Shown here: positions 44,796 through 55,868 of the stretch, piece after piece
Position numbering within the stretch: the stretch's first letter is position 1
Layout of the letters: every line of letters starts with the position of its first letter
NCBI GenBank assembly: GCA_003184365.1
Contig: NKYR01000028.1
Span: forward strand, 284,941-348,940
Source of the DNA: Evernia prunastri
Lineage: Eukaryota > Ascomycota > Lecanoromycetes > Lecanorales > Parmeliaceae
Reading direction: 5' to 3'
DNA length: 64,000 nucleotides
Notes under the pieces: generated by a model
What the model saw: only the letters and a program-made list of their open reading frames with translations
What the model was told of the DNA's origin: nothing
Databases searched by the model: none
Made by a program: the position numbers and the translations under genes

Positions 44796-45614
44796 TCACG
44801 ACCAACCATGCTCCTTGTTAAATTTGTCACAAACTGCTCTTGTTGTCTTGATGATTCCAACGCAGCCAGGAGAATCTGAGTGACAGCAAATCGAAATCGG
44901 GTAGTCCTTTACAGGCAGATGCACGTTACTGCCATCCACAGCCGTTACCGACTCAGTCGTAAGCTGCTGCTCCACATGCTTCTCCACGTCTTCCAACTTC
45001 CACGGCCTGGCTCTGATTTCAGCAGATTCCTTCTTCAATTTGTAGACTAAGATTGTATACTTCTTTATCCTATCAATAACCAACATCCCATCGGCGTTGT
45101 ACTTCACATCTCCATACATCTCGGCCCAAAACTCCACTCCTAAGTCATTTGCGGCTTTCTCCATATTCGTTCCGGCTAACCCAAAGACTGGCACCCCTTT
45201 CGGTATACCCTTCATGACCGCAGTCGCCACGTCTAAGTCCCGACACATCATTCCATATAGGGTTCCGTGCGGTTTTACGTGGTTCATTGGCAGTCGCTCC
45301 CTGTCCAAGAATCCCTTGAGGGCGCCAACCTGGTACACGGTAATAGCGGTCAACTCTTCCGGTTGTAGCTTCATCTCTCTCCGGCCAAAGCCTTGTAGAT
45401 CTGGCAAGCCGGGATGCGCACCGATCTTGACGTTGTGCTCTTTACACATGCGGACGGTGTCCATCATAATGACAGGGTCGCCGGAGTGGAATCCGCAGGC
45501 TACGTTAGCGATGTCAATGTGCGGGAGGAGCTCTTCATCTGGACCGCATTTCAGGTTGCCGAAGCCTTCACCGAGGTCGACGTTGAGAAGAGCTTTGTGC
45601 TTGATGTGTCCCAT
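44796..45614 (-). CDS. LamB/YcsF family protein, PxpA-type 5-oxoprolinase subunit
   Basis: PxpA acts with PxpB and PxpC in bacteria to open 5-oxoproline to glutamate using ATP. The frame of 272 residues shows the family landmarks: LNVDLGEGFGNLK near the N-terminus, IANVACGFHSGDPVIM, KIGAHPGLPDLQGFGRREM, NHVKPHGTLYGMM, VEFWAEMYGDVKYNADGMLV and the C-terminal ICCHSDSPGC. The segment 45013–45060 (48 bases, GTATAC…CAG on the minus strand) sits between IDRIKK and RPWKLEDVEKHV, interrupts an otherwise continuous family block and stays in frame. It is probably an intron, giving about 256 residues. It is divergent, 331 bases away, from the carboxylase fusion that carries the PxpC and PxpB domains, which supports a shared pathway. 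Confidence 0.92.
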   Translation of the reverse strand: MGHIKHKALLNVDLGEGFGNLKCGPDEELLPHIDIANVACGFHSGDPVIMMDTVRMCKEHNVKIGAHPGLPDLQGFGRREMKLQPEELTAITVYQVGALKGFLDRERLPMNHVKPHGTLYGMMCRDLDVATAVMKGIPKGVPVFGLAGTNMEKAANDLGVEFWAEMYGDVKYNADGMLVIDRIKKYTILVYKLKKESAEIRARPWKLEDVEKHVEQQLTTESVTAVDGSNVHLPVKDYPISICCHSDSPGCVGIIKTTRAVCDKFNKEHGWS

Positions 45615-45945
45615 AGCGAAGGGTTAGAGATTGGATTCAAGAGCGCCTTGAGATTGGCCGGTCAAGGATGAAGCTAAATGAAAGAGCAAGGTGTGGACGA
45701 GGTATAGAAAGTCTTCACTACTTTATCGGTCTCTTCCCCGCTGACGTAGCCTCTCCGCAATCTGGGGGAGACATCCCCGCATCCAACGTTTGGCCCAAAG
45801 ACACATCTCCGCAAGTACTGCCGTAGCTCCAGTGGCTTGGGGGAAACCTTCTTCGGTTGGTAAGTATAAGTATGGCGTTGGTTGACTTCATTGACAGAGT
45901 CTGAAGACGTCGAAATTGCTGCCCATAGAAAATTCAACGGAGCAG
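45615..45945. promoter_or_regulatory. divergent promoter, PxpA / carboxylase fusion
   Basis: 331 bases between divergent start codons. The compact spacing suggests co-regulation. No specific binding motif was recognised. Confidence 0.45.
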
Positions 45946-48900
45946 ATGGAACATTTGAAGAAGATCCTTGTCTGTAATAGGGCTGAGATTGCTTGTCGCA
46001 TTATCAAAACAGCCAAGTGCGATTGCCTTTCCACCTCGAATTTCGAGCTGTCGTTGACTGTTATTCCTCTAGGTCATTAAATATTCGGACCATCGCCATT
46101 TATACAGAGCCTGATGCAGCCTCTACGCATGTCTCCCAGGCAGATATAGCTGTTTTGCTGCCGGGAAGCCCTGCAAAAGCCTACTTAGACGGGTGAGCCT
46201 GGCCTCGTGTTTTCAATTCTTCTCGTCTCTTCTTATGTTCCTTTGCGGCACTCGAATTCTTCTATCGAATGGAACCTTTTTAGTTCTTGTCTGAAGCTAT
46301 TTGGCTTCAATTGCTCGCGTATGCCCTCAAATTACACCATCTAGTTATCCCAAATCCGATATCTGATATCACTCTTTTTCCACTAGAGATGAAATCATCA
46401 GGATAGCCCAAGAACACAAAGCTGATGCCATTATACCTGGATATGGCTTTTTATCAGAGAACGCAGACTTTGCCAGGGCCGTTGCTGGTGCTGGTATGGT
46501 CTGGGTCGGACCGAGCCCAAAGAGGATTGAATCTTTTGGGCTAAAGCATACGGCGAGAGACCTGGCCACACAAGCAGGAGTACCAGTAGTGCCAGGATCA
46601 AAAGGTTTGATCAATAGTCAGGAAGATGCCGTTAAAGAGAGCGAGCGGCTGGGCTTCCCCGTCATGCTTAAAGCAACAGCTGGTGGCGGCGGCATGGGGC
46701 TATCAACATGCCAAAATGTCCGAGAGGTCAAAGAAGCATTCGAAATGGTCAAGTCCCGTGGTGAGAATCTCTTTAAAAATGCTGGCATGTTCATGGAGAA
46801 ATTCTACCAAGACAGCCACCACATCGAGGTACAGGTTTTTGGGAATGGACTAGGCAATGCCATACATTTTGGAGAGAGAGAATGCTCGATCCAGCGAAGA
46901 CACCAAAAAGTGATCGAAGAATGTCCCAGTCCTTTTGTTGCAAAACACCCTGGTGAGTATCTTAAAGTCTGTTTCAAGAGAGCTGCTGACCCGTTGATGC
47001 CGTCAAAAGACCTCCGGGAAGGACTATGTTCCGCAGCTGTCCGCCTTGCCGAATCCATCAAGTATGGATCAGCTGGCACTATTGAGTATCTGGTTGATGA
47101 TCAGTCCGGCGATTATTTCTTTCTGGAAATGAACACGCGACTACAAGTCGAACACGGGATTACGGAACTATGCTATGACGTGGATCTTGTCAAATTGATG
47201 CTGAGGCAAGCTGATGCTGAGTTGGCTGGTAAGGGTGGCATCGGCCATGAGGAATTGAAGTCTGTTCAGCCAATCAATCCCAAAGGGGCTGCGATTGAAG
47301 CGCGAGTTTATGCTGAGAATCCAGCAAAGGACTACGCACCGTCCCCTGGAACCTTGCAAATTGTGGAGTGGAAAGAGACGAAAGAATCAAGAATCGACAC
47401 TTGGATACATACCGGCACTGTTGTCTCATCTCATTACGACCCACTTCTTGCTAAAGTTATGGTGCATACGCCCAATAGAGACAACACAATCAAGGTCATT
47501 CACCAGATATTATCCGAGTCCAGGATATGTGGGCCGCCCACAAATCTTGAATTTCTGTCTTCCATCGTGGTTGATCCCGAGTTCGCTGGAGGAGAGACTA
47601 TGACCAAGTTCCTCACTAATTTCAAATATTCACCAGCCGCCATAGATGTTATTGTCGGAGGAGCCTATACTCAGGTCCAGGACTATCCCGGACGGCCTAC
47701 AATGGGGAGAGGATTTCCTCATGCTGGTCCTATGGACCCTATTGCTTTTCAGGTAGCCAATCTTCTGGTGGGTAACTCCCGCGGAACAGAAGGCCTCGAG
47801 TGTACATTGGACGGGCCTGAACTTGTTTTCCTGGGAAATGCGGTAGTCTCCATATGTGGAGCACCAATGGTTGTCACGCTCGATGGGAAAGAGATCCCGA
47901 TGTGGGCAAGAATCTCCATCAAGGCCGGTCAGAAGATGAAAATTGGTAAAACGACAGGGGGCGGTTGCCGCTCCTACCTCGCCATATACGGTGGCTTGCC
48001 CAGCGTTGCCGAATGGTTTGGGTCCAAAGCCACATCTCCCGGTGTAGGAGTAGGTGGTTATCAAGGGAGACAGCTTGCCTCAGGGGACCTTCTGGCGATA
48101 ACCAAAAACATAGCAGAGCATCTCTCGAAGCCGTGGAAGCTACCACAGCACTTGGTCCCTCAATATCCAAACCACTGGGACCTTCTTGCCATGCCAGGCC
48201 CATATGATGAAGGCTATCTACTTGAGGAAGATATCGAGATGATCTACAACACCAGGTGGCAAGTTTCTCATAACGCTGCCAGAGGCGGCATCCGTCTGAT
48301 TGGACCCAAGCCAAAGTGGGCTCGCTCTGACGGAGGTGAAGGAGGCGCCCACCCATCTAATGTACCCGAGTATGGCTATCCTGTGGGATCACTGAACTGG
48401 ACTGGTGATGACCCGTGCATATTTCCGGTTGACTGTCCTGACTTTGGTGGCTTCGTATCAAGTACTACCGTTATCAAAGCAGAACACTGGAGAATGGGCC
48501 AGATGAAAGCAGGAGATACAATGCAGTATCTGAGAGTCTCACTAGAAGACGCACTTGCTACGCGAAGGAGGCTCAACGACTTCATTGATGTTGTAGGCAA
48601 AGCATGCTCTGGAGAAGGCGATTTTGCCGCTGTCAGAGCTCTCGACTATTCAAATATGCCTACATCAATGACTTTGTCCTCCTCCGGCAAAATTCACGCA
48701 AAAGCTATCGTCCGTCACATCGAAGACAAAGCAAGTCAGCCTCGAACTCTTTATCGACAGGTAGGTAGCACCAGTCAGTCTATGCTATGTCCTACTGACA
48801 CCTTTTCAGGGTGGAGACGACTATCTCCTCGTCGAATACGGAGATGGGAGGTTCGATTTGAATCATCGCTGTCGGGTCACAGCACTTACTAAAGCATTGA

Positions 48901-50083
48901 CCCATTCGAACAGCGACATCTCTTTCTCCGGGGGGCTAGTAAACACTGTCGGCTGTTGCAACTGTAAGACACCTTTATTCTAGCATTGGATTTTCAGACT
49001 GATAGATTTGGACTAGCACTCCTCATATACTACGACGGAATAAATCTCTCGCAACAGAAGCTCATCTCCTACCTAATCGATTTAGAAGCCCAAATAGGCG
49101 ACCTCAGCAGTGCCAAAGTCCCTTCACGCCTCTTTAAGCTCCCCATACTATTCGATTCGTCCAAGGAGAAGAATGCCATAAAGCGCTACATGGAAACCCA
49201 ACGGCCATATGCTTCCTACTTGCCAGACAACATGGCTTTTGTCGCCAAGAACAACGGCCTCGAACGCAAAGATCTTGTCGATATCTATCTCAAGAGCAGA
49301 CTCATAGCTGTCTCCGTAGGCTTCTTCGCCGCATTGCCGCTCTGTTTACCAGTGGACCCGCGGCAGAGGATCAATTGTCCCAAGATGAATCCATCCCGCG
49401 TCTTCACACCAGAAGGCCAAGTGTCATGGGGTGGTTCTTGCATGGCCCTGTATAATGTCGAATCCCCGGGTGGATATCAGTTGACCGGCCTGACGATTCC
49501 TGGCTGCGATATCCTAGGCTCCAAGAATGGTTATTCGCTGCAAAGGCCTTGGCTATTCGAAGACTTCGACCAGCTCACATTCTACGAAGTCAACGAACAA
49601 GAATACGAGAGGCAACTAGCATTGTTCCACAGCGGACGGTACGAATACGAAGTCGAGGACGCAGAATTTGACATGGGCGAGCACAACAAGCTGCTTCGAG
49701 ATACGGAGGAGGAAGTCAAGGAGGTCAAGAAGAGACAGAAGCGCGCACAGGGCGAGATGCAAAAAGTCGAAGACGAGCTCATGGAACGCTGGACCAAGGA
49801 GAAGGCAGAAGGCAAAATCCCAATGGATAAAGTGGACGCGTTACTCAATGACCCGGCAATTCACAAGATCATTTCACCAATGAACGCCAATGTTTGGAAA
49901 GTAACATCGGAGGAAGGAAACGACGTCAATGGCAATGATGTAGTGGCGATATTGGAAGCCATGAAGTTGGAGATATCCGTAAGGGCGGAGCAGGGATTAT
50001 CTGGGAAAGTGGAGAAGTTGCTAGTCAGACCTGGAGACGTGGTGACGGCCGGGGATCCATTGGTGCTTATTAGAAAGCAATAG
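45946..50083 (+). CDS. urea carboxylase-like fusion: biotin carboxylase + PxpC + PxpB + biotin carrier
   Basis: Exons: 45946–46016, 46073–46192, 46387–48760, 48810–48963 and 49017–50083; 3786 nt, 1261 residues. Residues about 1–470 are biotin carboxylase: KKILVCNRAEIACRII, IPGYGFLSEN, ATP-grasp KATAGGGGMG near 160, HIEVQVFGNG, ECSIQRRHQKVIEE and MNTRLQVEHG. Residues about 480–800 are a PxpC/KipA-type domain (QDYPGRPTMGRGFPHAGPMD). A PxpB/KipI-type domain follows (YLLVEYGDGRFDLNHRCRV, LLIYYDGINL, ESPGGYQLTG). After a long charged coiled coil (about 1080–1150) comes a biotinyl domain with ILEAMKLEI, lysine near 1222. This is the domain order of urea carboxylase. The partner PxpA next door suggests a lactam or amide other than, or besides, urea. 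The true substrate is not readable. Confidence 0.92.
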
Positions 50084-50204
50084 GACTCTCCAATTATCTG
50101 TATCGAGAGTCTACTAGACCCCTTTTCAACTCATCGTACTCCGCAACCCCTTTTTTCCTCCTCTTCACCATAGCTACCCAGCCATCACCAAACCATCCCT
50201 CTCA

Positions 50205-50255
50205 ATGCATACTTGTCCAACCACACATCCAAAGCAGCACCCACAATGGAAATAA
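50205..50255 (+). promoter_or_regulatory. upstream ORF overlapping the BUD32 start
   Basis: A 16-codon frame begins at ATG 50205, and its TAA (50253–50255) lies just inside the BUD32 start region, overlapping the ATG at 50246 in a different frame. If the transcript includes it, ribosomes would terminate beside the main start, a layout that usually dampens translation. Confidence 0.4.
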
Positions 50256-51070
50256 CCCATCCCACTCCTTCCACTCCTCCCCCCCTCCCCGCACCCTTCA
50301 CCCACAGCCTTCCCACCCCGACCCTCCTCACTCAAGGCGCCGAAGCCCTCCTCTACCGCACCCACCACCTGCACCCGGCCCGTCCATGCGCGCTCAAACA
50401 CCGCCCCGCGAAACCGTACCGGCATCCAGTCCTAGACCGACGCCTGACGAAACACCGCATCCTGAGCGAAGCGCGCACGCTCGTCAAGTGCAGGCGGGAG
50501 GGCGTCAGCGTGCCCGGGGTGCTGGCGCTGGACGCGGAGGGCGACGTTGACGGAGGAGGGGGATGGATGATGATGGAGTGGATTGAAGGGAGGACGGTGA
50601 GGGAGGTGGTTGCTGGGGTGAAAGCGGACGGGGGTGGGGAGGGTGAAGGGTTGAGGGGGTTGATGGGGAAGATTGGGCGGGCGGTGGGGAGGATGCATGA
50701 GGTTGGGGTCGTGCATGGGGATTTGACGACGAGTAATATGATGCTGCGGCCCTCTTCTCGGGTTCCACTACAGAATGGCGAAAGGGCTACAGATGGAGAC
50801 GGAGACCGTGCGGAGACGGCTGGGGAAAGGCTAGAGGGGGAGATCGTGCTGATTGACTTCGGGCTCGCGGCGCAGAGCGTGCAGGATGAAGACAAGGCGG
50901 TCGATCTGTACGTGCTGGAGAGGGCGTTTGGGAGCACGCACCCGGAGGCGGAAGAGGGGTTTCAGGAGGTGCTGAGGGTTTACGGGGAGAGTTACAAGGG
51001 GGCAAAGGTGGTGCTGAAGAGGTTGGAGGATGTGAGGATGAGGGGGCGGAAGAGGAGTATGCTCGGGTGA
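50246..51070 (+). CDS. BUD32: BUD32/PRPK-type atypical kinase, KEOPS subunit
   Basis: Small atypical protein kinase/ATPase of the KEOPS complex, needed for the N6-threonylcarbamoyl-adenosine modification of ANN-decoding tRNAs. Intronless, 274 residues. Landmarks: LLTQGAEALLYRTHH (glycine-loop equivalent, 'QGAEA'), CALKHRPAKPYRHPVLD with the catalytic lysine and the diagnostic KxYRHPxLD, SEARTLVKCRREGVSVPGV, MMMEWIEG, VGVVHGDLTTSNMML (catalytic loop HGDLTTSN), VLIDFGLA and the family C-terminus DKAVDLYVLERAFGSTHP, followed by KRSMLG. Two glycine/acidic insertions (about 105–150 and 185–205) lengthen it relative to archaeal forms. ATG 50246 is used because the upstream in-frame part starts only with TTG. 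Confidence 0.95.
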   Translation: MEITHPTPSTPPPLPAPFTHSLPTPTLLTQGAEALLYRTHHLHPARPCALKHRPAKPYRHPVLDRRLTKHRILSEARTLVKCRREGVSVPGVLALDAEGDVDGGGGWMMMEWIEGRTVREVVAGVKADGGGEGEGLRGLMGKIGRAVGRMHEVGVVHGDLTTSNMMLRPSSRVPLQNGERATDGDGDRAETAGERLEGEIVLIDFGLAAQSVQDEDKAVDLYVLERAFGSTHPEAEEGFQEVLRVYGESYKGAKVVLKRLEDVRMRGRKRSMLG

Positions 51071-51206
51071 GAGGGCGAGGTTGCAGCTCGATGGAGACCA
51101 GGGTCTTTTCTCTGGCTTGTGGGTCCTCGTCCGGAACTCCGCGCTATTGCTGGATATCAACCGCCAATTATACCACAAAATTCAGAACGCTCAGATGTGG
51201 AAACAC

Positions 51207-52204
51207 TCAATCTCGCACTTCGGCCATGGCGAAGTAACCTTTGTTTTCGATGACACCTCGGTCGCGGACGACAGCAGTGTATTTCACCACCCACTGTGGT
51301 TCTACCTCGCCTCTCAACCCTCTCGAGCCCTCTTCTGGCCCAGCCAACACAGCAGCGCCCTTTTCGCCGGTCCCAAGAAGCTCTCTTACGGTCCCGCTGG
51401 GCAGTATGTTTGTGCAGTCGTTGTGTGTCAAGAGCTCAATCTTTTCTTGTTTGGCGTACACAATCAAGGACTTGGGTACGACACAGCAGTCTCGGACATT
51501 TATCTGATCGACCGAAGGCCGTACTTTGGTCCTGGGTAGAAACCTCATCAATCGTTCGTTTCCAAACTCCGAGAGACCTATTTGTTTGACAAGACCTTTG
51601 CCGTGGAGATGCTCGAGAGCTTTCCATGTATCTACCATTGCGCTAAGATCTTCCCCTTCTCCATCTTGACTCCACTGTGGCTCTTCCTCGTCTTCGTCAT
51701 CCGCATCGAATGATACTCCGGGGAAAGAGACGATTAACAGGTCTATCGACGGCATATGCAGCTCCTTCAGCACCAGATCTATTGCTTCTTGCGTGTGTCT
51801 GCATCTTTCTGTTGCTGATATGTGCGGGAGGAAGAACAATTTAGCTGTGATGTCGTACTGTGACCTCTCTTCTGCCAGACCGGACTGCGCGAAGTCGATC
51901 GAGGGTACGAAGAGGGAACCGTCTTCTCGAGACGTCCATTCCGAATATGGAACGTCCTGTGGGATAATTTTGGGCTCTGCCCCATTGGATGAGGAGAACC
52001 CGTCGGTGATTGGCATGAATGCTTGCTTTGAGGCGAGGAAATTAGAGCGCAGAGCGTTGATGAGCTCCACGTTGGACTTCTCGGAAGCTGGACGACGGAT
52101 AATTGAGGGCCCGTCATTCATGATATTGCTACAATGGGTCAGCGATTGCGTGCTTCTCGGATCTCGACGGTCCCATACGAGGTTGAGAGGATGAGTTTCG
52201 TCAT
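51207..52204 (-). CDS. glutamate–cysteine ligase modifier subunit-like protein (GCLM, aldo/keto reductase fold)
   Basis: Regulatory partner of glutamate–cysteine ligase in glutathione synthesis. Two minus-strand exons, 52179–52204 and 51207–52128, with intron donor GTATGG and acceptor TTGTAG; 315 residues. Splicing yields LILSTSNIM at the N-terminus, the conserved start of the family. Other signatures: PASEKSNVELINALRSNFL, KLFFLPHISATERCRHTQEA, PSIDLLIVSFPGVSFD, WKALEHLHGKGLVKQIGLSEF, RTKVRPSVDQINVRDCC and IELLTHNDCTNILP. The aldo/keto reductase catalytic tetrad is not complete, as expected for a non-catalytic subunit. It converges with BUD32, 136 bases between stop codons. It is divergent from AP-1 sigma across 370 bases. 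Confidence 0.88.
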
Positions 52205-52574
52205 GATGAGCCCCTAGCGACCCTTGGGGTCAAACAAAGGGCTTCCACCCAACCCAAATTCCCTCTATGCTCCACTCCCTTTCCCAGTGCAGGCCCTGGG
52301 CTCCTTCTTAGTACTCGTAGCAGTCACAGCAGTAGACGATCCCTTTAAGTAGTGACGCTTGGTCACTGGAAGGCTTTCTGCCTCGATCTCGAAGCCAGGT
52401 CAAGGACTCAGCATACACAATAACATACCGAATGCTTATGCTCCGGCAAACCGTTCCAAATAACCGTTGCAATGACATCGGCGGGGAGCCGGCTTTTCTT
52501 CGGCAAGCGTTTTGTTCCCATTCACCGCTTTCCTGTATGGCTGTATTCTTCTCTCGCAGGCATTGACTTTTGGG
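52205..52574. promoter_or_regulatory. divergent promoter, GCLM-like / AP-1 sigma
   Basis: 370 bases between start codons of divergent genes. No motif was singled out. Confidence 0.4.
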
Positions 52575-53357
52575 ATGGCAATCAAGTAAGCCTCTACACC
52601 TTGTATTAGTTGCTGGAGGATGTCACACTAACCCTTGAGCAGCTACCTCATCCTCCTGTCGCGGCAGGGGAAAGTGGTAGGTACCTCGTCTCCCACCCTG
52701 TCGTCTAAGGCAAAATTTTAACAGAACGCCCCACAACAGCGCCTCGCAAAATGGTTCACTACACTCTCCCCCAAAGATAAAGCCAAAATCATCAAAGATG
52801 TCTCCCAACTCGTACTATCTCGGAGGACACGCATGTGCAACTTTCTTGAATACAAGGGCAAGCTTTCTTTCCCCAGGCGGCCCCCAGCTTGTTGCTGATG
52901 TCAACCCTGTGTCCAGACACTAAGGTCGTCTACCGTCGCTACGCCTCCCTCTTTTTCATTGCCGGCTGCTCCTCGACCGACAATGAGCTCATCACTCTCG
53001 AGATAGTCCACCGGTATGTGGAGCAGATGGACAAGTACTACGGCAATGTCTGCGAGCTGGACATCATTTTCAACTTCCAAAAGGCATATTCCATATTAGA
53101 CGAACTGCTGTTAGCAGGGGAGATGCAAGAGAGTAGTAAGAAGAACGTGCTGAGGTGTATCAGTCAGCAGGACAGTCTGGAGGATATGGAGGTAAGTGTA
53201 GACAGATCTTGATAGGGTTCACGGGTTCTCCTGAGGATTGGTTATTGGCTTTCTGCTTTTGTTCTTTCTGTTTGTTTGCAAGCCTAGTACACGGGGTGAC
53301 TGACGATGTGTCTGGGGTTTTCAGGTCGAGGATGATGGCGTTACCAAAATAATGTGA
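52575..53357 (+). CDS. APS1: clathrin adaptor AP-1 complex sigma subunit
   Basis: Small subunit of the AP-1 adaptor, which packages cargo between trans-Golgi and endosomes. Exons: 52575–52585, 52643–52676, 52740–52857, 52917–53191 and 53325–53357; 471 nt, 156 residues, the normal sigma length. Sequence features: NYLILLSRQGKVRLAKWFTT, RRTRMCNFLEYK–DTKVVYRRYASLFF, ELITLEIVHRYVEQMDKYYG, VCELDIIFNFQKAYSILDE and QESSKKNVLRCISQQD. These fit AP-1 rather than AP-2 sigma. The third intron (52858–52916) starts with GC (GCAAGC) rather than GT. It is required to read EYK-D-TKVVYRRY, so a GC–AG intron is the best model. The second acceptor is placed at 52739 because it gives KVRLAKW. Confidence 0.93.
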
Positions 53358-54438
53358 TGACTGTTACTCTCTGGGTGTCCACATACATTTCGTCGTTTCG
53401 GTGTTCCAGTTGGTGGAGATGTATGAATATTAAGGATAACAGAGCTAATGTGTTCTTGGTTCGGCTTTGCAGGCAGACCAAGTCTTGACAGATGGGTTGC
53501 GCAAGGCAGGAATGCTCTGATCTGAGGGCAGGTTATGTCCTGCCAAATCATGAAGTACCTTCATGACTTCACTTACAACAGATACAGATAATATCAAATC
53601 ACGCCTTGAAATGCCGCCTTCTCTGATGCCATACATGATTTGCTGATGTTGACTCCTCAATGAGCACTGACAATGATGTCCACTAAATTGCGTCCGATCT
53701 CATACATATCAAGAACCAGCCTATCATTGCAATGGAACCATCGAATCTCACATATCACAGATCTTCCATGGTGCGGAGAAGCGGAACGCAAGCATGCTAT
53801 TGAGGCAATCTGAAATCAGCTGGACGTCGGGAGAAAGAGCCGAGTGCTGTGGGCGCTCTACGCTGGATTGAGAGTCAGATGACCTTTTTTATCCGCAGAC
53901 CTCAGCAATCGCTGCGCTGAAGCGGATGTTCTAAAGAAGGAACCTCATTGGTGACACTGAGCTCTGCCAAGGAATCTTTTTGCTGACTAACTCATCGCTT
54001 CAAACTTGATCCGGGCCCGTCGCGACTTCATGTTTGGCTGGCTGACCCCCTCTTCGTCATCCTTACCACATCCCCAACAATCACGATAAGATGTCGCGAC
54101 CCTGCAACACTATGTCGAAAGGCTAGGCGTCATCGCCTAGCTCAAGAACATAGACCAGAAGAAGTCCTGCGCGCTGCAAGCACCCGGGTTCTTTTTTTGT
54201 TGGAAACAGCGACTCAGACCTCATCTCACCATCACTCCTTCGGCCACTTGCGGCCATCAACTCTACATCAATTTTCATATAAACCTGATACGCGGGAGGA
54301 CAAGCTAAGATCGGGCATCGAACAAGACCTAGTGCCAGGACACAACCCGCGCATACCCAAGTAACATTGTCCTTTGTCTGACAGTGCTTGGCGGGATTTT
54401 GTTAATCGATCTCAAGTGGCCATTTCTCGCTGTTCAAC
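53358..54438. other. intergenic, upstream of MAF1
   Basis: 1.1 kb without a supported gene. The last 400 bases probably hold the MAF1 promoter and 5' UTR. Confidence 0.45.
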
Positions 54439-55598
54439 ATGAAGGTAAGTCACGAGAAAGAGGTCATGACCCGCCGTCTGGTTTCCCACAGATGATACTG
54501 GCGAACCTCTCCCTGCCTCCTGCTACGTATGCTAACCTCAGCTGCCCATAGTACCTCCCACTCCGCGATATTGACGAGGTCACGAGGGCTCTCAACTTCG
54601 ATACGGCCGACTGTCATGTTATCGGCGGCTGCGATCTCTACACCACAAAGGCTGCAGGGGCAGACAAGAAGCTCTACAAGAATATTGAACACTCTTTGGA
54701 GTCGCAGTATGCATCACTCCTGAGTTTTTCCGCAGGTCTTTCAGCACAGCAGGCAACAGCCGCTGGCGAAGCCCTCAATCTGTCCAGAGCAAGTCCTTTC
54801 GGACCCCTCAGCCAAACCTCTAGTCGCCGAACATTTGCCTATCTGATCGCAACGCTCAACGCCAGTCATCCAGACTATGACTTCTCTCACCTCCTCCGCC
54901 CCTCTGACTTTCGGCGCGAAAAGAATATCAGGAAGGTAATGAATACCCTCGATACCACTCTTTACAATTTGCGCCCAAAGTTCGCGAGCGCGCTTGTTGA
55001 TGAAAAGCCACACTGGTCAAATACAGTTTCAACGGCCGTTCCTCAGACCCCTCATGGAAGTGAGAAATGGAATCCTCGGATGTGGAGTCTAATCGACAAG
55101 GAAATGACCCTCAAAGAATGCAGCATGTACTGCTATGCGCCGGAAGAAGATCCTTACGATGGCGAAGAGGGCTCGCTTTGGAGCTTCAATTACTTTTTCT
55201 TCAACAAGGCGAAGAAAAGGGTTTGTTATATCTATCTTCGTGGCTTGAGCATTATCGGCAATAGTCCTCCCCAAAAGACCCCAATCAAAACCAAGAGACC
55301 GGCAAGCGGGACTTGGAGTCTGGAAGAAGAGACAAGCATGAAGAGAGCAAGATATTGGCTTGGAGATCGAGCGCGCGAAGCAGAATGGAACAATGAGGTG
55401 GACGAAGAAGAAGACGTCAGTGGTCCATGGGATGAGGAGAACATTGAAGAGGCGGATATCCTGGATGATGGAGATGAGCCCAGGTTCTTGCCTTCGGATA
55501 CTGATGCGGGAGATGAGAGCCCCTGCAAGGGTAGAGGGCGGAGTGGAAGCTCCGTGAGAGGCGTTAGTGAGGAGGTTGCGGCTTCCATCGAGGTCTGA
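54439..55598 (+). CDS. MAF1: MAF1, repressor of RNA polymerase III
   Basis: Represses Pol III transcription of tRNA and 5S rRNA genes when nutrients or stress signals (TOR, PKA) change. Two exons: a six-base first exon (ATG AAG, 54439–54444), an intron 54445–54551, and 54552–55598; 350 residues. The start MKYLPLRDIDEVTRALNFDT and VIGGCDLYTTKAAGADKKLYKNIE are box A. SRRTFAYLIATLNASHPDYDFS and WSLIDKEMTLKECSMYCYAPE are box B. GSLWSFNYFFFNKAKKRVCYIYLRGLS is box C, written here as one block because the three boxes are nearly contiguous. A serine-rich linker (about 75–95) probably carries phosphosites. The tail of about 110 residues is acidic and disordered. Confidence 0.95.
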
Positions 55599-55868
55599 TG
55601 ACTGTATTAATGGTTTTATTTTTGGGGATAGTAGGTAGTTCCTCGTTGGCGGTGTACTCGCTGGCGTTGTTCACAGGGTCAGCAATGGAGGCGAGAGATT
55701 GCAATATCGTTAACCAGCGCAAGGCGTTAGGGAGTATGCGGTTAGGCTGTCTTTCGTAAGGGCTCGGAAGCTAGCCGATGAAATCAATCCGAAGTGTGCA
55801 AAGAGATCGCGCTTGGACTACTTTCTCGCTCCACGCAGTGTTCATTAGTGGATAGAGCGTCGCGCCAC
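55599..55868. other. intergenic, after MAF1
   Basis: 270 bases with nothing recognised. Confidence 0.35.
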
